NCBI GenBank assembly: GCA_030144725.1
Contig: JASKMD010000010.1
Span: 3,497,713 to 3,561,712, forward strand
Source: Haematococcus lacustris
Lineage: Eukaryota; Chlorophyta; Chlorophyceae; Chlamydomonadales; Haematococcaceae
DNA length: 64,000 nucleotides
Direction: 5' to 3'
Part shown: in pieces, positions 49,052 through 62,227 of the stretch
How positions within the stretch are numbered: the stretch's first letter is position 1
Layout: the number at the start of each line of letters is the position of its first letter
The notes under the pieces: model-generated
The model's database searches: none
What the model saw: only the letters and a program-made list of their open reading frames with translations
What the model was told of the DNA's origin: nothing
Position numbers and translations under genes: made by a program

Positions 49052-50123
49052 CCGCACTGCCGCAGTGATGTAAAGTGGCTAGCGGTCATGCCATGCGTAT
49101 CTACGCCTAACAAAGGTCCATGGAATGCTAGCAGCGGGGTGCTGCACACATGCACACGCACAGCATTGCACCTCACCTCAAATCCAAATACCTTAGCAGC
49201 TACAGCATTCATGTATCCATTCATGTTCATGCAGTGCGTGTCATGGGAGCGCATGGCATGGGTGCTCCGTGCACATCTGTCTGTTCATGCACAATTGCCC
49301 CATGCGCATGGGCAACTCTACGCTGCCTGGCTCCACCTCTATGCACGTCCCATGGCCAGCAGCCTCACACTGCTTTCCTACCATTGCATTATCCAGTTAA
49401 CCAACAACACAAACCACCAACCGTGAAAATCAGGAATGGTAGTCTGCCAACAGATTCTACTCAGGCTCCATGTGCCCATGCTCATGCTGCAATGTATGGG
49501 TGTATGTGCATGCGCTCATGCGCACCAGGTCATCTCAGCTCCAGGTGGCAGTAGCTGTTTAGTCCCATGCAGGCACTCTACAAATCGCAGGCCCTCTACA
49601 ACTTGCAGGATCGTCAGGGAGTGAGGGAGTGAGGGGGAGGGAGGGGGAGGGAGGGAGAGAGGAAGGGGGAGGAGGTGGAAGTCGACTACCAGTGGGGGTG
49701 AGGGTCGGGGAGAGGTGGTTTTGGTGATGCTCAGCACAGACTCCAACTTTGACTCCGCAGGCAGACAGGCAGGAAGCTCAGAACAGTCCAAGCGACCTGA
49801 CTGACTGAAGCAGGTAGGCAGGCTCGGTGAGGGTGAGGGAGAAGGCAGTGGGCAGTGCAATCACACTCACTGCAGGGCGACAGCTGTAGTTGAGTGTGTG
49901 GATGTAGTGGAGGTGGTTAGGGTGTGCGGTCAGTTGGTGGTTATGAATACAGTTACAGTGGCGCTGGGCCTGAGGCAGGGGTGGAGGCTACTGCCTAGCA
50001 GCACAGCTGGCCTGCAGCAGGGCATGTGGGCCAGGACTGAGCTGACACACGCAGCTGGGGTCCAGGCAACAGGCCGCAACGTGAGCAGCAGCTGCGCTTG
50101 TACGGCACAGGGCGCAGTTGGCA

Positions 50124-50340
50124 GGGGGAGGAGGGAGGGAGGGAGGGAGGGAGGGAGGGAGGGAGGGAGGGAGGGAGGGAGGGAGGGAGGGAGGGAGGGA
50201 GGGAGGGAGGGAGGGAGGGAGGGAGGGAGGGAGGGAGGGAGGGAGGGAGGGAGGGAGGGAGGGAGGGAGGGAGGGAGGGAGGGAGGGAGGGAGGGAGGGA
50301 GGGAGGGAGGGAGGGAGGGAGGGAGGGAGGGAGGGAGGGA
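50124..50340 (+). repeat. (GGGA)n microsatellite
   Basis: About 54 perfect tetramers followed by AAGAAGTGGGG. It lies just downstream of the stop of the minus-strand gene at 50464. Confidence 0.95.
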
Positions 50341-50463
50341 AGAAGTGGGGGGGAGGGGGAGGGGGGAGGGCCCCCAGCCTTTGTGGCAACACCCCCAGCC
50401 AGCAGCATGTCCAGGGGTAATAGGCCGGCTGCTGCCAGGACAGGCCAGTGCTGGGCTGGGTGG

Positions 50464-53400
50464 TTACTGCGGTGGTTGGGCAAACAGGCTGCGCCGAGCC
50501 CTGCCGGGCGTGGGTGCCGGCGTCCCCCCTGGAGCCCCCTTGCTGGCCACCACTAGCGGTGTGACCACCTCCATGACTGTGCTGCCACCTGGGGGGCTGG
50601 CCAGCAGGTGATGCCCAGCAGCAGCAGGGGGGGCCCCCCTCCCCCCTCCTGCCGCCCCACCCCCGCTGCCCCGCTGCATGCCCTGGCTGCTGCTGCTGCT
50701 GCCCCCGCTGCTGTTGCGGCTGCCGCCGCCGCTGCTGCTGCTGTGGCTGCTGCTGCCCGGCACGTCACGCGTGAGGCGCCTGCTGATGGCGGCGGCGGCC
50801 TTGGCGTTGGAGCGAGCCTGGAAGGAGCGGGCCAGGTGGGGGCTGGGCCAGGTGGAGCGCCCCACCAGCAGCCCCGCACCCTCCCCCCCAGGCAGCAGCA
50901 GGGGGGTGGCTGCTGCCGCCCCAGCCCTAGCCAAGGGTTCTGACCATGACGGGGGGGTGACCGAGGCAGCAGCAGCAGTAGCAGCAGCAGCAGCGGCAGG
51001 AGGGGGGTGGAGGGGAGTGGGAGGAGGAGGGGGGGCGCCAGAGCTGCTCTGCCGGGCAGGGGGGGGAGGGGGAGGGGGTGGGGGCGGGCCAGGCACCCCC
51101 ATCACAGTCATCCCATGAAAGGTGACGGGCCCGTGGTGGACCCTGCACTGCTCGCACCGCCGCCTGCTGCCCCGCCTGGTCACGTAGCCCGCCCATCACC
51201 TCTCCCTCTGCCTCCCCCCCCCTGCCGTCACCCAGGCCCCCCCCCCGCACCACCAAGCCAGCAGCAGCCCCCTCGGCACGGTCCACTGCACCCTCCTCCT
51301 CCACCCCCGCCATACCCGCTTGCCCGTACTGCTCAGCTTCCAGCCTGGCTTTGAACCGCAGCCTCTTCTTGGCCGGGGCAACACTGGGCGACAGCTCCCC
51401 GGGGGAAGCTGCTGCCCGGGCTGCCAGACCCCCCAACTTCCCCCCCACTGGCGTCACATGCCCCACCGGGGCCACGTCACACTTTGGACCAGGCTGGGTC
51501 ACACCACCACCACCACCACCAGCAGACTCCGTTGTTGTCATTGTCGTCGCAGATGGGGAGGAGGGGGATCCACCCATCTCCATGGTTGTGGCAGGGGAGG
51601 GGGAGTAGCAGGCTGCCTCCCAGCCCATGGCCGCAACCCCCAGGGGGGAGGAGGGGGCGGGGGAGGTGGCCGGCATGGCACACTGGCCGGGGGCCAGGCG
51701 GTGGGATGCCAGGGGGGGAGGGGCGGCAGCCACAGCCACAGCCTCTGCCATGGTTGCCATGCTGTGCATGCTGCTGCTGCCCTCCCCAGCACTACTGGCA
51801 GCCAGACTGTCCGAAGACTGGCTCATCTCTGAAGGGAGGTGGGAGGGCAGGGGTGGGGTGGGGCGGGAGCGGGTGGGGGAGGTGCCGCCGAGGGCCCAAA
51901 CCGCTGGCATGACCCCAGCCAGGCCCCCAAGCAGGCCCCCTGTGGGGTCACCACCAGGCAGGGGGGCGGGTTTGTCCCCGAGGTGGTCAGAGAACCAGTC
52001 CGGCCAGATGGTCTTGGTCTGAATAGGGGAGCAGGGGGGGGAGTCCCACATACCCTGTTGCCCCAGCCTCTGGCAGCCCCCCAGGGTCTCCCCGGCACCC
52101 CCTGCTGCTGCTGCTGCTGCCCCCTGCTGCCCCAGGGGCTCCGCTCTGGCCCCAGACTCAGGCCCCCGCCCATTCCCCACGGCCCTGGCCGTGTCCCCGT
52201 AGCCCACTGCACCTGATGGCCACAGGTCAGAGAACGAGCCAAAGGCCTTGCGCAGGCCAGCCGTGACAGCCCCACCCTCGACTGTCGCCCCCTGACCCCC
52301 CACCGCCTCAAGCGCCTTCACTCCGTTGCACACGTCCCCCTCCACCTCCACCACAGCCCTGGGCCCAGCACCCCCCTCTGCTGCAGCTGGCCCTGCTGCC
52401 CCCTCTCCACCAACCCTGGCCAGCGGCACCTGGTGCTGAGGCCCGTCTAGCTCCCTCCCCACCCCTCCCTCCGCCAGCAGTGTGACACAGGACGGGAGGT
52501 GTGACGTGGCAGAAGGTGGGAAAGCGGGGAGCGTCTTGCACCTGCCCATTGCAGGCAGGCAGGCCCTGGCCCGCTGCAGCCTCTGCTGCTGGCCCAAACA
52601 TGTCGGAGCCCCTGCGCTGGGCGAGGCTGCGCCGGCCAGGGGGAGGAGGGGGCGCCCTGGGTGGCTTCAGCTTCACTGGGGCAGCCACAGACGTGAGCTT
52701 CGGTATGGCGGCGTGGGCAGGGGGAGACCCAGGGCTCTGCGTCCCCTCAGCCGACCCCCCGCGGCTTTTGGTCAGCAGCAAGGGGACACAACGGGGCGGG
52801 GAGACGGCCCGGCTGCTGTGGGAGGGGGGTGCTGAAAACAGCGCTTGGCGCAGGGTTTGAGCAGGGGACCTCTGGCTGGGGGGGCAGGCTTGCAGGCTGA
52901 AGCCAGGGGACTGTGCACAGGACAGAGCGGCCACGCCTGCAGTGACGTCCTGCACCTCTTGGCCAGGGCAGGCCAGGAGGCTGCCGTCCGTCATGCAGTC
53001 GCTGCTGCCCCTCCGGCCCAGGAGCTCGGCTGCCCCTAGGAGGGGCTCTGAGCTGCGAGCCTGGGCCCGCGTGGAGGCGGTTGGGCTGGGTGGTTGCAGC
53101 TGCTGCCAGGTGGGCAGCGTGGGGAGGGGGCGGGGCAGGGTTGAGGGGGTGGAGGCGGTGGCAGTGGGGGCAGGACCAGGGGTCAGGGGGTGGGGGGGGA
53201 GGGGGCAGGCAGGGGGAGCGTCCTCGGGGAATGCCAGGGCACGGGCCCGCAGGCGCGCCCCTGGTGCTGACTTGGCAGGCGGCTGCTCTTCATATTTGCA
53301 TGGACGCATGGGAGAAGGGTCCCTCGCACCCCTGGCGCGTGATGAAGGTGGCCGGAAGCTGCCCGGCTGGCCCTGACTAAGCTGCGCATGGTTGGCAACT

Positions 53401-54113
53401 GTCCCAGGCCCGGAGGTGTGACCAGTCAGCAGGTCCGAAGAGTGAGGGATAGGGGTCTTTGGGCCCAAGCTGGAGGGGTGGTGGGAGCTGCTGCGGTGAG
53501 GTGTGGCAAAGGGGGTGGTGGCACCGGGAGCCCCTGGGGCATATTGCGGTGTGTCTGGGCAGGCAGCTTTGCTGGGCAGCGGGCTGCCACTGAACTGCAG
53601 CTGCTTGCGTGCCCCAAATCGAGATGCGGTGGGGGTAGGAAAGGAGGAACCGGCAGGGCACTGGGCGGCACAGGGAACTGATGGAGAAGACAGCTGCCGG
53701 CCTGCAGTGCGCTTGCCAGGCGCCATTTCTACTGTTGGTGGTGCCACTATGTCAGCTGGAGACTGCAATGCAGGCTTCAGCATGTTGGCACAGGGGCTGT
53801 CCATGCTGTGGTGCTTGCCGGGTGCATCGTTCAACCGCAGGGACGGATCTGACGGGAAGAAGCTCATCTCTGCGCCGGCTTTCTTGGAATGAACTGCCGT
53901 GTCGCAGAAATGCTCGGCTGGGCCTGCGGATGTACCAGTAATAGTTATTAAATGGCTGCTCAACGGTACATGCCATTGTGTGTGCTAGCGTATATCTGCG
54001 AGAATGGGGCAAGCCTAGGCAGCCGCAAAGCTCTCACCGCCTGCTGACAATTCAGAGGACCAAAACAGTTTCAAGTGCGGCCAAGAAGCCGAGTGCGGAG
54101 CTCCAGCTTCCAT
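50464..54113 (-). CDS. Large Ser/Pro/Ala-rich protein, unrecognised
   Basis: Exon 1 54113-54038 (Met start, MEAGAPHSASWPHLKLFW), donor GTGAGA. Exon 2 53923-52542 joins in phase (GPAEHFCDTAVHSKKAG, MSFFPSDPSLRLNDAPGK, a long Ser/Pro linker, PPPPPGRRSLAQRRGSDMFG). Later exons lie within 52500-50464: KAFGSFSDLWPSGAVGYGDT, TKTIWPDWFSDHLGD, AKKRLRFKARLEAEQYGQAG, HLSWDDCDG, then ARSFQARSNAKAAAAISRRL and TPGRARRSLFAQPPQ with stop at 50464-50466. No catalytic motif recognised. Short charged motifs in disordered sequence suggest a regulatory or scaffold protein. Exon borders after 52542 are not resolved. Confidence 0.55.
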
Positions 54114-55308
54114 GAAAGCAAGCAGTACGAGGTGGATGTGTTGCGAGACACGGGGTTAAGAGACCTGCAGGGAAATGTTCCGCGGCACGCTTGCCAAAGC
54201 CGCGGTGGGACGTGTGCTATTGTGCTGTGAAGATGGTAGCAGCCGGTGTTGCTACTGACATTGCTAAATGGTCACTCATGCACCCGTTGAAATGTCTCCA
54301 CATCCGCAGCTTCGGCCATCGTCTGTGACAGTTTATGTGGGTATGGGATTACCCCAAGGTATGGGGCTTCACAACTTTGTTGGTGGTTTCTTCCGTGTTG
54401 CGATCATTGTATGAGAGAAGGCTGGTAGTCCAGCGTCGGTGCTCAGCAGATAAATAAACATGTCTAGTGGTTAGTAGTGTGCGATGTACACATGCAAGCC
54501 CGCACTATGTGTGTTACAGCAACGTCAAAAGGCAATTTCCATGTAATAACAAGTATGACATGGCGTCCCACAATAGCACAACACACATCACATCATGAGG
54601 CCAAAACACGAGCCGCGTCGGCTACGTGCGTCACAAGGTTTGCGCTGATGCTGATGGCACTAATCTAGCTAGCAGTCAGCGGTCAGATGGTTATGTAATG
54701 ATACTATGCCATGTGATGATGATAAGGATGATGATGACGACACAGATGAACCACAGCATGACGAATGCCAGGTCGTTGACATACAGACAAAGGTGGCTGC
54801 CTGCATACTGTCCATATGCTGCCCCCCTGAGCCTGACTCGTCTGAACTCTGATGCCAGCCATGGAGGTGCTGGGTCACACTTGGCGCATGGTGCTGAATC
54901 ACCTGACGGCCTAATGAGTGAGCCTGGAGTCATGGCAAGTAACGGCAGCAATCTTTCAACTATGAATAAGGAAGCGTGCATGCCCAAGGTGGAGTGCATG
55001 AGGCAGCATGAAACTAGCATGCACCATGCCATGTTCAGCATGAGAGTCGCACTCACGGCGCCGCCCACCACCACCACCGCCACAGCCGGCCCTACCACAC
55101 GGCATTCAACACAACCATGGCGTTCCTAGCTACAGCCTTTCCTCCGCTCCCAAGCTTGTGCAAGGCTTGCTGCTGCGCCCTGCCGCTGGCTGGCCCATGC
55201 CACCAGGTGGCCATGCTGCTGCTGTGGCCATGGTACCCTTCACCCCGTCCTTCCCCTGTGGCTGAGTCAGGCCTGTCTGGCGGCCCAGCTGGCTTTGTGG
55301 TGCCAGAC
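54114..55308. other. Intergenic, probable promoter of minus gene at 54113
   Basis: Lower GC, with GATGATGAT and ACCACCACC runs near 54710-54740 and 55060. No TATA box could be assigned and no supported gene seen. Confidence 0.4.
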
Positions 55309-58300
55309 TCAGGGCTTGGGAGCAGCAGGCGCCGCCACGTCCATGCCCATGTCCTTGATGTTTGCAAACTCAGAGCGGGTGATCTTCACGCCCGTGTCCA
55401 ACATCATCTTTTTAGGCCTGCAAGACGGGCGGGCACATGCAGCGGTGGGGTAGGCCTGCATGGCATGGTGTGAGGGGAGCAGGGGCAGGGGCAGGCAAGG
55501 AGCAGGAAGGGAGGAGAAGGCGGAGGCTCTCCCAAGTACAGGTCTGAAATAGTGCTCCTACTGCCACCTTCTGGACAGCATCTCAGTGCCAATCTGCTGT
55601 GCAGGACCGCACCCTGGCGGATGTGATGTCATGGTGGTGATGAGCTGGCTGAGGTGCGCTCCCCTGCTGGTGGCACTGCTGCCTGCCGCTGCCTGGTCTT
55701 TCTCGTTTTTGTGCACTGGTGTGCTAGATGAGGCGATGAGCTGGTGGCACTGCTGCCTGCCGCTGCCTGGCCTGGCTGCCCTACCGCTGCCCCTGCTGCA
55801 GCCACTGCCACTGGTGCTGCCCCGCCTAGCTGCACTGCCACTGCCGCTGCTGCTCACTGGTGCTGCTGGCATGGTTGACCCACCATGCAGGCAGGCGGCT
55901 GCGGTAGGGCTTGGAGTCTAGGCACAGGGGGTCCACGCAGAACAGCCACAGGTGCGGCTGGCTGGCCTCAGAGTCCTCCTCGTACCGCTCGTGCTCGATG
56001 CCGGCGGCCAGCGTCCCTGGTGCCAGCACTTGGTCACACTGCATGGTGTGACGTCAGTGTGACGCCATGACATCATCATGCCACGCTTGCAACGGGGACG
56101 CAGTGGGTCGTAAGAATGTAGGGGAAGGCAAGGGGTCAGGGGCGGGGGAAGGGCTCCATGATCTTAAGAAGTGGAGGCCAGCAGCCACCCTTTTCACCAG
56201 CCAGCCACAGCAGCAGCGACCCAGGCACAGCAGCAGCAGCTGAGCTGCTCCCCCAAGCAACAACAGCAGCAGCGACCCCAGCAGCCGATGCATGGGCTAC
56301 CCCTCGCCCCCCCCACCCCCCACAGCAGCAGCGCCTGACTCCACCCCCCCCCACACACAGCAGCAGGAGCGCTTGACTTCTCCCCCCACCCCCGCCCCCC
56401 CACCTCAAAGATCTCCTGCTCCCCGTCATTGGTCTCCTGAGCCACTGTGCCGTCACAAGCAGCGCAGCGCCGCCCCCCCACCTCCTGGACCCGCACCAGC
56501 CTCCACTGGCCGTAGGGCAGGCTGCCAGGGGGGGTGGCGCTGGGGGCAGGGGGAGGGGCAGCAGCCGGCCGGGACGCTGCCCCTGGCCCCCCTGCCCCTG
56601 CAGCAGCATCTGGCCCTGCCGCTACCTCTGGCATTGCATCACTGCCCTTGCTGCTGCTGCTGCCGCTTCCGCCCTTGCTGGGCTGGGCATGGGATTGTGT
56701 TGAGTGTGCAGTTGTCCCATGCGCTGAGGTGCTGCCTGCTGCTTTGTCACCAGGCCCCACATGGTTCCCCTGTGTGGTTCCTGAGGCCGGGTTGCCGGTT
56801 TTGCCAGGTGGTGCATGGGCGGCATGGGTAGCGCTTGTTTTGGCAACCGGTGAGTGGGCGAGTGTGGGTGGCGCTCGTTTTGGCGTTGGGCGCATGGGCA
56901 GCGCGGCTTGCACCTGCTTTGCCACCTGGTGCAGCAGCAGGAGGTGGGGAGGCTGGGCCCTGGCCATTGCCCAGTTCTCCCACCTTGCGCTGCACCTTGT
57001 TGCTGGCTAGCTCTGGGGACCTGGCCACAGGGCTGGCCCCCCCTGCCTTGCTGCTTGGCCCAGGGGGGGGTCCCAGGGGGGTGGGGCCGCCCGCTGGCCC
57101 GGGTCACGGGGGCGCTGTTGGCTCGGGCCCCAGGGCTGCTGCTGCCCAGGCCCTCCCCCCCTGCCTTGCCCTCCTTGCCCTCCTTGCCCTTGGCGTCCAT
57201 CCCAGGGGAGGCCCCAGGGGGTGCCCCCCTCCCTGCCGCCCCTGCACTAGGAAGCTGGCTGCCCCTAGGCCCCCTACTGCCTGTGCTGCTGCTGGCCCCC
57301 TGCTCGACCGCCCCTGCCACGACCGACCCAGGCGCGGGAGCAGCAGCCTGCTCTTTGGGTGCGCCTGGCTCCCCCTGCTGCTGCTGCTGCTGCTCCCCCC
57401 CACTCCTGCTGCTGCGTAGGGACCCTGGCCGGCTGCTGGACCCCGATGCACCAGGCCGGGGGTGCCCTGGCAGGGTCAGGGAGGGATGGGCGGCGGCGGC
57501 TGGGGGCAGTGATGCCAGGCCAGGTGCTGGGGGGGCGGCCCCTGGCTGTGAGGTGCGGCGGGTGAGGGAGGTGCGGGGTGTGAGGTGTGAGGCTGCTGCC
57601 GCCCCCTCCCCCCCCTCCGCCTCCCCTGCTTGACTGGCACGGCGGCTTGAGGCAGGCAGGGAGGAGGAGGAGGAGCAGGAGAGGGCGGGGCTGAGGGCTG
57701 AGCGCGCAGCTGAGGCAGCGGTGGGCTGTTGGTAGCGGGGCAGGGGGGGGGCGGGGGGGCTGTGCTCACTGCTGCGTGGGGTGGAGGTGGTGGGGGGCAC
57801 CCCCTGAGCCCCTGCCTGAGAAACAGGTGTGCGGTCAGAGGGAGAGGGAGAGGGAGAGGTGGTGGTGAGGGGGCCTACTGGGACCGCGGTCTGACTGACG
57901 CGCTTTTGCTGCAGGTCATCACCAATTGGTTGGCTGTGGCAGTTGGCGGGTTCAGCGGCAGCAGCAGCAGCCGCAGCAGCAGCCATGCCGTCCAGCTGCT
58001 GCTGGTCAGCAGCCTGGCTGGGCTTGGTGCTGAATGGCGTGTGGCTGGCAGCAGCTGGGGTGCTGAGGCCGCTGCTCTTGTCAGGCGGGGTGAGGGGGGT
58101 GGGTGTATGGGTGGGCAGGACAGAGGGGGCAGCAGGGCTGCTGATAGAGGAAGCGTTGAAGCAGCAGGCTTGGGACAAGGGCGCGGACAGGGCAGGAGGC
58201 AGCTGCGCGCTGGAGCTGCTGCTCAGCAGGCTGGAGGGGTGGGGTTGGCTGGGTGGGGCGGGGGTGGCGGGGGGGAGCACGCCCGAGCAGGGGGCCTGGG

Positions 58301-59437
58301 TGGGGTGGGGGGCGGGGGGGTGGGGGTGGAGTCCAGCTCGCTGCTGCTGCAGCTGCTGGACTGCGGTGCTGATGGTGCGCATGCCAACGCTGCTGGTCAT
58401 GGGCAGGGAGGGGCCTTGGGGGCGGAAGGTGGGGATGGGCTGGAGGGCACATGGAGGGCAGCGGGCACAGAGCTTGGTGTGGGGGGAGGACAGCAGGCTG
58501 GGGGGGGGGGGGGGGCGGGGGGGGGGGGAGAAGCAGCAGGCGTGTGGGTAAAAAGATGATGCCTCCAGGCCCTAGCCCTTGTGCCTGACCGACCCTTGCA
58601 TGACCTTATCTACCTAACTTAACCCAACCTAACCTAACCTTGCGCCTGACCTTGTGTCTGACCTAGCCTTAGCCATAACAGCCCTGGAGGTGCCCCCTGC
58701 TGCCCCACGCCCCCTGCTGCCCCCCACCCCCTCCTGCCCCACCCTCTGCTGCCCCCCCACCCCTGCAGCCATCCTCCCCCCTAGTCCGCCAGCCCACCCA
58801 CCTTGCCCGCTGCCTTGTCCGGGCTGCTGTCCGGGCTGCTGCCCAGACTCTGCTGGGGGTGGCCTGGGCTGCTGTACACCGGGTTGCAAGGGGAGGCCTG
58901 CTCACCGCCCAGCCCTAGGTGAGGGTTCTGGTGCAGCACCGCATGCCAGGCAGAGCCGCCCACCAGCCCTGCTGCCTTGCTGCTGTGCACGGCGGCGGGG
59001 GCATGGCTGCTGTCATTGGTGTGCCACTCAGCCGCATGCAGCCCTGAGGGGGCAGCCCATGGGCCGGCTGCCCCCCCAGGCCCCCCCTGCTGCTGGCGGC
59101 CCCCATGCTGGAATGGCGATTGCTGGTGGTGAGTGGGCGAGGTGGGGCGGTGGAAGCTGGGTGGAAGCTGGGCTGCGTGGCTGGCGGCAGGGGATTGTGG
59201 GGCAGAGGGGGAGGCGAGGGCGGAGGGGTGGGACACAGCGCTGACGTAGCTGCTGTGCTGCTCCAGCAGCTGCTGCTGGCCTTCATCCCCCGCTGTTGCC
59301 TGCCGCTGGCGGAAGGCGTCCAGGTCAGTGCTGGGGTCAAGGTCCGCTGCTTCCTGCCCCTCGTCCTCGCTGTCTGCTGATGAGCCGTACTTCTGGTACA
59401 CGTCGGGCTCGGATAGGTCAGAGACTGAGGCGCTGCG
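55309..59437 (-). CDS. Large disordered protein with C-terminal Cys motif, unrecognised
   Basis: Visible exons: 59437 to about 58800 (ASVSDLSEPDVYQKYGSSAD, EDEGQEAADLDPSTDLDAFR, then Ser/Pro/Gln-rich); a large exon from about 58500 (PTFRPQGPSLPMTSSVGMRT, low complexity to about 57000); an exon ending 56404 (SLPYGQWRLVRVQEVGGRRC, AACDGTVAQETNDGEQEIFE); 56038-55884 (CDQVLAPGTLAAGIEHERYE, HLWLFCVDPLCLDSKPYRSR); and 55417-55309 (WPKKMMLDTGVKITRSEFAN, IKDMGMDV, stop 55309-55311). The last three join in phase. The C-x2-C followed by ECD and F-C-V-D-P-L-C could form a small metal site. The 5' end is unresolved; further exons may lie at 60800-61160 (RAHRVEIRQKVQG). Confidence 0.55.
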
Positions 59438-59459
59438 GGGCTGCAGGGCGGGCAGGCAA

Positions 59460-59760
59460 GGGGGGCGGGGTGGGGTGGGGGGGCGGCAGGGGTAGGGTGG
59501 TCACACGGTGTGTGTTGTGTAGGGGGTAGGCAGGAGTCGTTGGTGTGGGGCGGGGTGATGAATAGCCAGGCAGGGGGGGGCGGCGGGGGTTGGGTGAACA
59601 CACAGTGTGTGTATTGAACGGGGGGCAGGCAGGACTGCCTGGGGTGGGGTGTGGTGGGCAGGGTGTTTGGATTAGGGCCAGGCAGGAAGGGGTGGTGTGG
59701 GGGTGTTGTGGGGCGGGGTGGAGACACGGCGTGTGTTGCAAGGCGGGCAGGTCACCCACC
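59460..59760 (-). repeat. Intronic minisatellite with CACACGGTGTGTG units
   Basis: Three units of about 100 bp (GTGTGTTG, GGGGCAGGCAGGA, GGGTGGTG) between exons of the minus-strand gene. The overlapping Pro-rich frames are artefacts. Confidence 0.7.
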
Positions 59761-60299
59761 CTCCGCCCCCTTAGCCTGCCCATGTCCTGCCATGCGGGCA
59801 GGTCCCCCCCGTGCCTAGGCAGCGCACGCAGTGCCAAACATGGTCAGCCTGAGGCCCTGCCTGCCTCGAGGTCGAGCTGCAGAAGGCTAGGCTAGGCGTG
59901 CTGCCTACAACACTCTAGGCTAAGCAGGAGTGTGCTTCCCTGCAGGTCGCCCTACCGCCACAACCTTGTCACTGGCTGCCTGACCTCCCTGCCACTGATA
60001 CCGGCCGTCTGCTGCCTCAGCCCTGCTGGCGCTTCAAGCTGCTGCCATGGCAGTGCTGTGACTTGAGCAGGGATCCTACTGCCACGGCCCAGCTGCCACT
60101 TGAGCTGGGTGCCGCTAGCCTGCCCCCTGCTGCCTGATGCGCACCGTGATGGGGCTGGAGTCCGCGGTGCGGGGGGCAGGCGTCCTGGGGGTGTTTGGGT
60201 CCCAGGCCCTGTACCTATCCCCACTGTGCCCGCTCAGCTGCTGGCCCTTGGCTGCCTGAGAGTCCCTGGGGGGGGTGGCGTGCACTGGCTGCACCAGGC

Positions 60300-62227
60300 A
60301 GGCGCCAGAAGGCAGAAGGGGTCACGGGGTAGAAACTGGCAGGTGCTGGGTGGCTGGGAGGGGGTGTGAGTGAGTCACACAAAGGTGACGCACAGGTCAC
60401 ATGTAGGTCATCACACTGGTCTCATGGGGTCCAGGCGCTGACAGATGTGGATAGAGGATGGAGGAGTGGTCTGATGGAGCAGCTGGGGCAGTTGGTGGTG
60501 TACCAGATGGCCATGGTAGGCACATGCCCCATGGTGCATGCATGTGCAGCATGTATTGACACCTGCCTCAGTGTCTAAGTGTCCCCTAGTGGCAGGCCCA
60601 AGCCTTTGCAAGCTGGTTGGCCTAGCCATGGCATGGTCCGCCAACCGGAAGCAAGGGCTGACGGGGCCAGTGGCGTACAGCACTCTTGACACCCAGGCAG
60701 TGCCAGGCCCTGGGCTGCAGGCCCTAGTGTGGCCGCTCACACCTGCCATTTCCACGACCTGGTGCAAGCTGTGGTGGTGCTGATGCATAACTGTGCTGGT
60801 TGTGGAGGAGGGTGTGGGGTCAGCGCTGGTTGTGAAGGAGGGTGTGGGGTCGATGCCCAAGTGCAAGGTGGCTGCATGTGCTTCTGCTGGTGCGGCTTGT
60901 GATGCTGGGGAGTTTGAACACACTTGCAGGTGGCTGGAGCACAGTGGTGGTTCTGCTGGCTGCCGGCTCCTGGCCCTGCACCTTTTGCCTGATCTCCACC
61001 CTGTGGGCCCTCACCTGCAAGACACCCTGTGCAGATGTGGCCGCAGCTGCCAGCTCTGACCAGGGCTGGTCCAGGCGTGCTGAATCCACAGGCGATGGTT
61101 GCTCCGAGGGGATGGGCTGCGGGGGTGGGTGGGCTGTGGAGTAGACTGGCTTGGAGGGCACGAAGGCTGCTGGGCTTGCGCTGGGCCTTGCTGCATTTTG
61201 AGGCGGGACTTCCTGCTTCAGCTGAGGATGCCTAGGGTTGTGCAGCGTGTGAAGAGCCTGCTATGCCACAGGCAAGCAGGGACATAGCAGCTGTAGGTAG
61301 ACGATGTCAATGCTATGATGCTCTTGACATGAATGTGTTTCTGGCCATGTTGAGCTGCGCACAGGGGCTCGCTGGCAGCGGTCGAACGAGCATGGTTTCG
61401 TTATAAGCAGGCAAGCACCAATAGTAGCAATACCTGGGGAGCAGGAGCGAGCGGCTGCCCAGACTGAACCAGCTGCGACGATACTGATGAGTAGTGTTCT
61501 CCGCAGCTTCTGGGCCTGGCAAGATACGCTAGGCGTCACACAGCTGTTCAGCTGTTCAGCGATGCAGCAATTCATGAAAGCAATTCTCACCATGTGCGCT
61601 GTATTTGGACGCAGTGTCAGGGGGTGGGCGGATACAGCAAGAAAACATTTTATCTGCGAAGGGTCAACTTCGAGCGAGACAAAAAAGGTCGTGCGCAGAT
61701 AGCGATGGCATCGCCTGACAGAGGTACTACGAGGCAATTGGAAACAAGCTCGAGCATGGAATCGCCAAGTGTGGCTTTTGGCAGACATGCCGCGCATTCT
61801 CAATCAACGGTTTTGATGTGCTGTTGAGCTACACGCGTGAGCGTCGTGCAGCGTGCTTTGCAACAAGAGCAATGAGTTGTTCTTTAGTAGCGAGTGCGGG
61901 ACGGAAGTCGAATGGCGGTTACTAGGCTGCGCCCAAGGCAGTGCTACCCTGTACCCAGCTCAGTTTGACATCGAACACAATAGCAATGCCCCTACCCGAC
62001 CAGGGCCATCCGCCAGATGATGAGCCGCTGGCCCTTCTAGCATTCAAGCGGCTGGTTGGTCATGCCTGGATCAGTCCTTCCCGCCTGCACTTTCTGGAGG
62101 AGCTGGGCGACACAGAGTGTGCAATCACAGAGCGTGCCTGGTTGCAAAGCAGCACAGCCAAGGAGCAATCCAGCTGCGCTGCATGGGAGGAAGACGCAGC
62201 AGCTGGGGGAGGCATGGAAGCTGGCAG
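60300..62227. other. Weakly coding or intergenic DNA before the assembly gap
   Basis: 60800-61160 on the minus strand has a plausible exon (YSTAHPPPQPIPSEQPS, SELAAAATSAQGVLQ, AHRVEIRQKVQGQEPAA), possibly 5' exons of the preceding gene. 61250-62227 has no convincing frame. Confidence 0.35.

Noticed and set aside
61261..61803. 180-residue minus-strand frame
   Set aside because: No recognisable motif, no splice context, composition unlike neighbouring exons.
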